From: an uncultured Bacteroidota bacterium
Lineage (GTDB): Bacteria > Bacteroidota > Bacteroidia > Flavobacteriales > Flavobacteriaceae
Length of the DNA stretch: 41,584 nt
Assembly: GCA_902617285.1 (NCBI GenBank)
Contig: CACMVZ010000009.1
Coordinates: 1-41,584, forward strand
Direction of reading: 5' to 3'
The stretch's first letter is position 1. Every line of letters starts with the position of its first letter. Positions 36,669 to 41,584 of this stretch are shown here, one piece after another. Made by a program: the position numbers and the translations under genes. Below the pieces are notes generated by a model. The model was not told the origin of the DNA, did not search any database, and saw only the letters and a list, made by a program, of their open reading frames with translations.

Positions 36669-36676
36669 CAAAGCTA
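36669..36676 (-). promoter_or_regulatory. Candidate -7 box (TAGCTTTG) for the small Cys-rich gene
   Basis: A perfect TAnnTTTG match ending 4 bases before the ATG at 36664. The transcript would be nearly leaderless. Confidence 0.4.
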
Positions 36677-36698
36677 TAAAAAAATCGTAATTTTAGTT

Positions 36699-37169
36699 GT
36701 GCTTAACTTAATTAAGAATAACATTAAGTTCTCTAGTAAGTGGTTAATAATTTTAATCATTAATTGCTCTTGTACCAATAATCTTAAAGTTTCAGAATCA
36801 GAGATTCTATCAGCTTCTTCTTGGTCTAAAAATGATCAGCTACCAACTTTTGAGGAATGTGCTGATCTTAATGTTAATGAAGGTTTATTATGTTTTAGAA
36901 ATATAATTGAAACCGAAATGAATGAGTTTATGTCTGATAAGACTTTCCCCTTGGATACAACTCAATATAGATTAACAATAAAGATAGATTCAGAGGGTAA
37001 TTTTATTTTAGATAAATTATCTCCAGATAATAAATTGGATAGTGAGTCTCTAACAATGTTAAAAGATGCAGTAAGTGGAATTAAAAAAGCTCTTCCTGCT
37101 GTTAAAACAAACGTAGGAGAATACGTTGAAGTAAAATTTAATCTGCCTTTTAGATTTAATTATGAATAA
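36699..37169 (+). CDS. TonB C-terminal-like lipoprotein or secreted protein
   Basis: The 156-residue protein has an N-terminal hydrophobic segment with Cys23 and Cys25, a possible lipidation site. The body matches the C-terminal domain seen in Bacteroidota TonB-like proteins: PTFEECADLN, LLCFRNIIETEMN, RLTIKIDSEGNFILDKLSP and VEVKFNLPFRFNYE. The Pro-rich linker of true TonB is missing. It may be a free periplasmic domain of that fold; energy transduction is doubtful. The start is GTG at 36699. It overlaps ruvC by 8 bases. Confidence 0.78.
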   Translation: MLNLIKNNIKFSSKWLIILIINCSCTNNLKVSESEILSASSWSKNDQLPTFEECADLNVNEGLLCFRNIIETEMNEFMSDKTFPLDTTQYRLTIKIDSEGNFILDKLSPDNKLDSESLTMLKDAVSGIKKALPAVKTNVGEYVEVKFNLPFRFNYE

Positions 37170-37725
37170 TAAAGTTCCTGATAATACAATAATAATGGGG
37201 ATAGATCCAGGAACTAATATTACAGGATTTGGAGTAATTAGAATAAAAAATAATCAGATGGAACTTGTTGATTTGATTGAATTTAAACTCTCAAAAAAAA
37301 ATGACCATAGCGCAAAACTTTCAGAAATTTTTAATAAGACCTCAGAACTAATAAAACTACATAATCCTAATTTTGTAGCAATTGAATCTCCATTTTTTGG
37401 CAAAAATGTTCAATCTATGTTAAAATTGGGAAGAGCTCAAGGTGTATCAATGGCTGCAGCACTTAATCTTGATATTCCAATTACAGAATATTCTCCAAAA
37501 AAAATTAAAATGGCAATTACAGGCAATGGTAACTCCTCCAAAGATCAAGTGGCCAAAATGCTTAAAACCATGCTGGATATTAAAGAAATGCCAAAAAATC
37601 TTGATTCTACTGATGGTTTAGCAGCTGCAGTCTGCCATTATTTTAATTTTGGTAACTCTAACTCTAAGAAAGAATTTTCAAATTGGGCTAGTTACATAAG
37701 TAAAAACCCTGACAAACTAGTCTAA
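37162..37725 (+). CDS. ruvC: Crossover junction endodeoxyribonuclease RuvC
   Basis: RuvC resolves Holliday junctions as a dimer with RuvAB. The 187-residue protein has all four acidic residues: D15 in MGIDPGT, E75 in AIESPFF, and D148 and D151 in LDSTDGLAAA. KLGRAQGVSMAAA and YSPKKIK are also typical. It overlaps the TonB-like gene by 8 bases and the convergent M20 gene by 4. Confidence 0.97.
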   Translation: MNNKVPDNTIIMGIDPGTNITGFGVIRIKNNQMELVDLIEFKLSKKNDHSAKLSEIFNKTSELIKLHNPNFVAIESPFFGKNVQSMLKLGRAQGVSMAAALNLDIPITEYSPKKIKMAITGNGNSSKDQVAKMLKTMLDIKEMPKNLDSTDGLAAAVCHYFNFGNSNSKKEFSNWASYISKNPDKLV

Positions 37726-39095
37726 TTTCCAAAATACTTATAGAAGTTTTGAATTGTATCAATCCCAATAAAGAAATTTTTTATTCCAAAGTTCTCGTTT
37801 GGAGAGTGAATTGCATCACTGTCTAATCCAAATCCCATTAGTACTGTTTTAATCCCTAAAATACTCTCAAACATGGGTACAATTGGAATACTTCCACCAT
37901 CTTTTTGAGGTATTGGATCTTTACCAAAACTGTCTCTATATGCATTGATAGCAGATTTATAACCCTTAAAATTCTCTGGGGTTACATATGGATTACCACC
38001 ATGATGTGTTAAAACTTCAATTGAAACAGATTTTGGAGTAATATTTTTTATATGATTTTTAAATAGTTCACTTATTTTTTTCCAATCTTGATTGGGAACA
38101 AGTCTCATCGAAATTTTTGCACTTGCTTCACTTGGAATTACCGTTTTAGATCCCTCGCCAGTATAACCACCCCAGATCCCATTTACATCCAGAGTTGGTC
38201 TTATAGACTTTCTTTCTAAAGTAGTATAACCTAACTCCCCCTTTACTTGCTCTAGACCTAAAGATTTTTTAAAATTTACTTCATCGAAATTTGATTTTTC
38301 CTCAATTAAATCTCTGCTTGATTTATCAATTTCAATAACATCATCATAGAAACCGGGGATTGTAATCTTACCTTTATTGTTAATAAGTGAGCTTATTATA
38401 TCTGATAAAATATTTATTGGATTAGCCAAAGTACCACCATATGTTCCTGAGTGAAGATCTCTATTAGGGCCTTTAACTTTTAATTCCATGTAAGCTAATC
38501 CTCTCAATCCAACAGTTAAAGTTGGATTGTTTAGATTGCTAAGACCAGTATCTGAAATTAAAATAACATCTGCCCCTAATTTATCTTTATTCTCTTTTAA
38601 AAAACTTTCAAGGTTTTCACTTCCAACTTCTTCCTCTCCTTCAATCATAAACTTCACATTACAATTAAGCTTATTATTTTTTATTAATTGTTCGAAAGCT
38701 TTTAGATGCATAAATACTTGACCTTTATCATCACATGCACCTCTTGCAAATATTGCACCGTCTGGATGAACTTCAGTTTTTTTAATTACTGGTTTAAATG
38801 GAGGATTTGTCCAAAGTTCAATTGGGTCAGGTGGCTGAACATCATAATGACCATAAACAAGAATAGTTGGCATTGATTCATCTATTATTTTTTCTCCATA
38901 TACAATTGGGTGTCCATTAGTTGAGTATATTTTAGATGAATCACAGCCTGAGTTTATAAGTTGATTAGATAACCATTTGGCAGTCTGTTCCATAGTCTCC
39001 TTGTATCTTGAATCAGCACTAATAGATGGCAATTCTAGAAATTCAAAAAGTTGATTTAAATAATTCTGTTTTTCCTTATTAGATAATGTACTCAT
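37722..39095 (-). CDS. M20 family dipeptidase
   Basis: The 457-residue di-zinc peptidase has YGHYDVQPPDPIELW, FARGACDDKGQ, MIEGEEEVGSENL (catalytic Glu pair), a later ISDTGLS, and AIHSPNENF near the end. Together these give the full metal and catalytic set. The lid or dimer domain (LRGLAYMELKVKGPNRDLHSG) is present. It removes terminal residues from di- or short peptides in the cytoplasm. It is divergent from tRNA-Leu and overlaps ruvC by 4 bases. Confidence 0.94.
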   Translation of the reverse strand: MSTLSNKEKQNYLNQLFEFLELPSISADSRYKETMEQTAKWLSNQLINSGCDSSKIYSTNGHPIVYGEKIIDESMPTILVYGHYDVQPPDPIELWTNPPFKPVIKKTEVHPDGAIFARGACDDKGQVFMHLKAFEQLIKNNKLNCNVKFMIEGEEEVGSENLESFLKENKDKLGADVILISDTGLSNLNNPTLTVGLRGLAYMELKVKGPNRDLHSGTYGGTLANPINILSDIISSLINNKGKITIPGFYDDVIEIDKSSRDLIEEKSNFDEVNFKKSLGLEQVKGELGYTTLERKSIRPTLDVNGIWGGYTGEGSKTVIPSEASAKISMRLVPNQDWKKISELFKNHIKNITPKSVSIEVLTHHGGNPYVTPENFKGYKSAINAYRDSFGKDPIPQKDGGSIPIVPMFESILGIKTVLMGFGLDSDAIHSPNENFGIKNFFIGIDTIQNFYKYFGN

Positions 39096-39121
39096 AGTTA
39101 ATTTATATTTAAAAACTTATT

Positions 39122-39129
39122 TATATTTG
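39122..39129 (+). promoter_or_regulatory. Candidate -7 box (TATATTTG) for tRNA-Leu
   Basis: A perfect TAnnTTTG match ending 10 bases before the tRNA, the same octamer as at tRNA-Val. Confidence 0.5.
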
Positions 39130-39139
39130 TTCTCCTTTT

Positions 39140-39221
39140 GCGGGTGTGGTGAAATTGGTAGACACGCTAGACTTAGGATCTAGTGCCTAACAGCATGGGG
39201 GTTCGAGTCCCTTCACCCGCA
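39140..39221 (+). tRNA. tRNA-Leu (anticodon TAG)
   Basis: An 82-base class II tRNA. The acceptor arms GCGGGTG and CACCCGC pair fully, with discriminator A. The anticodon stem CTAGA/TCTAG has loop CTTAGGA, giving anticodon TAG. A variable arm and a T arm with loop TTCGAGT follow. CCA is not encoded. Its 3' part is covered on the other strand by the end of a small membrane-protein gene. Confidence 0.97.
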
Positions 39222-39474
39222 CTTTTTTATCTTCTTTAATTCTATTTAATTCATTTATTATCTTATCCATTTGATCCATCTGATGCTCATGAGATAGATA
39301 ATGATTCTCTTTTCTATATGTTTCTTGTTCAATCTCTTCTAATGGTCCAAAAATAAATATTCCAAGGCTAAATATTGTAATAATTGAAATAGTAAAAATA
39401 CTTGCAATAATAGATATAAATGTTAGTATAATTTTTATGTAGTTTTTTGATTTATAAAATTTAATCAAATTCAT
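39187..39474 (-). CDS. Small one-TM protein, tandem paralogue B, ending in tRNA-Leu antisense
   Basis: The 95-residue frame has a basic N-terminus, one long hydrophobic helix (about 13-44), and a charged amphipathic tail with HYLSHEHQMDQMDKII and NELNRIKED. It resembles the upstream 79-residue protein in order and motif. The last dozen or so residues (VRVKGLEPPCC) are read from the antisense of tRNA-Leu, and the stop lies within the tRNA. It overlaps paralogue A by 4 bases (ATGA). No family is recognised. Either the tail is real or the gene has lost its old stop. Confidence 0.62.
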   Translation of the reverse strand: MNLIKFYKSKNYIKIILTFISIIASIFTISIITIFSLGIFIFGPLEEIEQETYRKENHYLSHEHQMDQMDKIINELNRIKEDKKVRVKGLEPPCC

Positions 39475-39710
39475 AATTCTTGAATTTCTTTTAAGAGTTC
39501 AATTATTTCGTCAAGCTTTTCAGCTTCTTCTTGGTGCTGAATTCTATGCTTTTCAGTCGGGCTTATCTCAGTTTCATCATAATAAATATCAGAAATCAAT
39601 GCATATGAAATCATAGATAATGCAAATAAACAAACAAGAAAAATACATGATGCAATTATTGTAAGATTAATTCTAATATACTTGTCGGAATCAAAAAGCT
39701 TATTTATCAT
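39471..39710 (-). CDS. Small one-TM protein, tandem paralogue A
   Basis: The 79-residue protein has SDKYIRINLTII, then a hydrophobic helix (about 15-42), an acidic linker, and a tail RIQHQEEAEKLDEIIELLKEIQEL that should form an amphipathic helix. It aligns with paralogue B over the KYI.I.LT start and the H.....DKII.EL end. It overlaps the D-aminoacylase-like gene stop by 4 bases, so it is translated from the same mRNA. The function is unknown; an oligomerising membrane protein is possible. Confidence 0.65.
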   Translation of the reverse strand: MINKLFDSDKYIRINLTIIASCIFLVCLFALSMISYALISDIYYDETEISPTEKHRIQHQEEAEKLDEIIELLKEIQEL

Positions 39711-41320
39711 TCCGTCGGAGGATTATATCCAGAGCCTTTAACAAATCTTCCAGGGAAATTACCGGTATGATCTCCGTTTGATAATACTTGAATTCCATTT
39801 ACAAAAACATGTTCAACACCTTCAGCAAATTGCAAAGGATCTTCGAAAGTTGCTTTATCCTGAATTTTATCAGGATCAAAAACAACAATATCTGCAAAAT
39901 ATCCAATCTTTAAGTATCCTCTATTTTTAATTCCAAGATTATCAGAAGGAAATCCGGTTAGTCTTCTAATTGCCTCTTCCATTGAAATTAATTTCTCCTC
40001 TCTAACATATTTCCCTAAAACTCTTGCAAAACTTCCAAAAGCTCTTGGATGAGTTATAAAATCTTTTGATATATCTGAATAGGAACCTGAATCTGAATCA
40101 AATGAAACCCATGGAAGCATTATTTTTTTTCTCACATTATCTTCTGACATGCTAAAATAAATACACTGTATTCTGCTTCCATCCTCAATTATAAGATTTA
40201 CAATTGCTTCTTCAGGAGTCTCGCCTCTAAGTTCTGCAGCCTCTGCAATAGTCATCCCCCTATACTTATTAGACATAGACTGTTTGTTAAATCCTACCAT
40301 TAAAATATCTTCGGGTGGCTGTTCTGAAAGTTCTTTTCTTATATCCTTAAAAAGCCTTTCTCTTATATCTGGCCTCTTCATTCGGTTAATCCATGCCTGT
40401 CTTCCTCCTTCCTGAACCCAGGTAGGAATAACTCCAGTTAATCCAGTTGATGATGCTGGATATGTATACATATCTGCAGTTATTTTTAGACCACTTTCTC
40501 TTGCTTTTTCAACCTTCTTTATAACTGAATCTAACAGATGCCAATTCGGTTTCCTTGAAGCTTTAAGGTGATATATCTGAGAGGGTATACTTGCTCTTTC
40601 AGCAATCTCAAGCAATTCATCTACTGCCTCTAAAACTCTTGAATCTTCATTTCTCAAGTGAGATATATAACTGCCACCATAAGATGATGCAATTTTTGAT
40701 AATTCAACTAGCTCATCAGTATCAGCATAGTCTCCAGGAGCGTATATTAATGATGATCCGATACCCATTGCTCCTTCTTCCATAGCAATTCTTACAATAT
40801 TCTTCATTGAATCCATTTCATCTGCTGTAGCCTTTCTATTAGCAAAACCAATTTCTTGAATTCTTACTGTTGCTGCACCTAGATATGAGGCAATATTTGT
40901 TGAAACTCCACTTTGTTCAAGCTCTTCCATAGCTTCTCCAAACCCGACAAAATTATTATTTTCTATGGATCCTCTTGGACCAGGAGATGTGCCTTCTCCA
41001 AAAACCTCAAGGGTAACACCCTGTTTTAGATCACTGAGAGATCTTCCATCTTGCATTAAAGTATTATATCCCCAACTAAGCATATTTACAAAACCAGGTG
41101 AAATAATTTTATTAGAAGCATCTATTGTATCTTTTGCAATGAAATTCTGTTTTTTGCCAACATAAAAAACAGTATCATTTTTAACTGCAATATTTCCAAC
41201 AAAACCTTTATTACCTGATCCATCATGGATAGTTCCACCTGTAATTAAAACATCAACAATCTCAGGTTCATTATTACACGATATAATTAAAAATAAAAGG
41301 GAAAAAAGGTATTTTTTCAT
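39707..41320 (-). CDS. D-aminoacylase-like amidohydrolase lipoprotein with altered metal site
   Basis: The 537-residue protein has a lipoprotein signal (LIISC, Cys15). The amidohydrolase outline is clear: LITGGTIHDGSG, SPGF, QGVT, a barrel with YISHLRNEDSRVLEAV (H221) and IYHLKAS (H251), and an end GYLKIGYFADIVVFDP. At the usual HxH after PGF(I)D the sequence is VNMLSWG, so both His are replaced (L81, W83). The usual Cys ligand in the next strand reads GEG. The enzyme may bind one metal, use Glu109, or hydrolyse a different N-acyl substrate. It overlaps the alkaline phosphatase stop by 4 bases. Confidence 0.83.
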   Translation of the reverse strand: MKKYLFSLLFLIISCNNEPEIVDVLITGGTIHDGSGNKGFVGNIAVKNDTVFYVGKKQNFIAKDTIDASNKIISPGFVNMLSWGYNTLMQDGRSLSDLKQGVTLEVFGEGTSPGPRGSIENNNFVGFGEAMEELEQSGVSTNIASYLGAATVRIQEIGFANRKATADEMDSMKNIVRIAMEEGAMGIGSSLIYAPGDYADTDELVELSKIASSYGGSYISHLRNEDSRVLEAVDELLEIAERASIPSQIYHLKASRKPNWHLLDSVIKKVEKARESGLKITADMYTYPASSTGLTGVIPTWVQEGGRQAWINRMKRPDIRERLFKDIRKELSEQPPEDILMVGFNKQSMSNKYRGMTIAEAAELRGETPEEAIVNLIIEDGSRIQCIYFSMSEDNVRKKIMLPWVSFDSDSGSYSDISKDFITHPRAFGSFARVLGKYVREEKLISMEEAIRRLTGFPSDNLGIKNRGYLKIGYFADIVVFDPDKIQDKATFEDPLQFAEGVEHVFVNGIQVLSNGDHTGNFPGRFVKGSGYNPPTE

Positions 41321-41584
41321 TGTCTGACTATTTCAAACAATTTATTAAAAATTTCAGTATTATCATAAATGCCATTGAACTTTTCAGAGTGAGGTCCTAG
41401 GCTAAATACTGGAACCATTTCTGAGGTATGTTCATCTGATGAATAATTAATTTTAACTTTTGATTCTTCTAAATCACCACCAACAATTGCTGCACCACCA
41501 GTTTCATGGTCTGCTGTTACTACAACTAAGGTATTTCTGCTTTTTTCTGCAAATTTGAAAGAAACGTCAACTGCTTTATCAAAT
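41317..41584 (-). CDS. Alkaline phosphatase, C-terminal part only (cut by window edge)
   Basis: The minus-strand frame is open to the window end, and 88 residues are visible. It has VVTADHETGGA (metal-binding Asp-His) and the C-terminal HTSEMVPVFSLGP with the last zinc-ligand His, then FNGIYDNTEIFNKLF. These match the PhoA-type alkaline phosphatase end. The stop overlaps the start of the D-aminoacylase-like gene (ATGA), so it heads this operon within the window. The N-terminus and signal are outside. Confidence 0.92.
   Translation of the reverse strand, partial: FDKAVDVSFKFAEKSRNTLVVVTADHETGGAAIVGGDLEESKVKINYSSDEHTSEMVPVFSLGPHSEKFNGIYDNTEIFNKLFEIVRQ

Noticed and set aside
1..41584. CRISPR array, prophage, insertion sequence or integrated element
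   Set aside because: I found no regular direct repeats, transposase, integrase or phage genes, and no attachment repeat beside either tRNA.

Overview
This window is a compact, AT-rich chromosomal segment of a Bacteroidota bacterium, most likely a marine, streamlined member of the Flavobacteriia. This placement is an inference from four things: the protein families (Porin_10-type porin, NhaD, AnmK, DUF4136 lipoprotein, TonB-C-like lipoprotein, LysRS with a C-terminal extension); the -7 promoter boxes of the form TAnnTTTG; weak or absent Shine-Dalgarno sequences; and many ATGA or TAATG gene junctions. I see no phage, insertion sequence, integrase, CRISPR array or rRNA. Coding density is very high, and no stretch over 300 bases lacks a gene.

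Layout. Bases 1-8.6 kb carry housekeeping genes: the 3' part of der, a small MerR regulator, an M23 peptidase, alaS, a DUF4136 lipoprotein, a glucosaminidase lipoprotein, lysS and lipB. Bases 8.6-18.7 kb carry a large propeller-like lipoprotein, rnhB, a putative porin, anmK, a secreted protein of unknown function (copy 1 of a three-member family), nhaD, folC and an outer-membrane Phenol_MetA_deg-like protein. Bases 18.7-22.9 kb carry a DUF1295 membrane protein, a homocysteine S-methyltransferase, tRNA-Val, an SDR and two more copies of the secreted family, each followed by an intrinsic terminator.

Bases 23.0-29.3 kb are a glycerol and glycerophosphodiester unit. GlpF admits glycerol, GlpK phosphorylates it, GlpD oxidises glycerol-3-phosphate to DHAP, and a GDPD lipoprotein would release glycerol-3-phosphate from phosphodiesters. 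An SDR, a UPF0173 hydrolase and a DUF2834 protein lie in the same run. Bases 29.3-39.1 kb carry an M48 peptidase, a glycosylasparaginase-like enzyme, a zinc-ribbon-family coiled coil without its cysteines, a Nif3-like protein, lpxK, lipA, an Nramp-like transporter with altered metal motifs, a Cys-rich small membrane protein, a TonB-C-like lipoprotein, ruvC and an M20 dipeptidase. Bases 39.1-41.6 kb carry tRNA-Leu and a minus-strand operon: alkaline phosphatase (cut by the window edge), a D-aminoacylase-like lipoprotein, and two tandem paralogous one-TM small proteins.

The most promising undescribed material is (i) the three-copy secreted family with an internal two-fold repeat beside the glp operon, (ii) the tandem small membrane proteins, the last of which ends inside the antisense strand of tRNA-Leu, and (iii) several family members whose signature metal ligands are replaced. 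A genome-wide style also stands out: every convergent gene pair overlaps or nearly touches, and promoter boxes lie very close to start codons.
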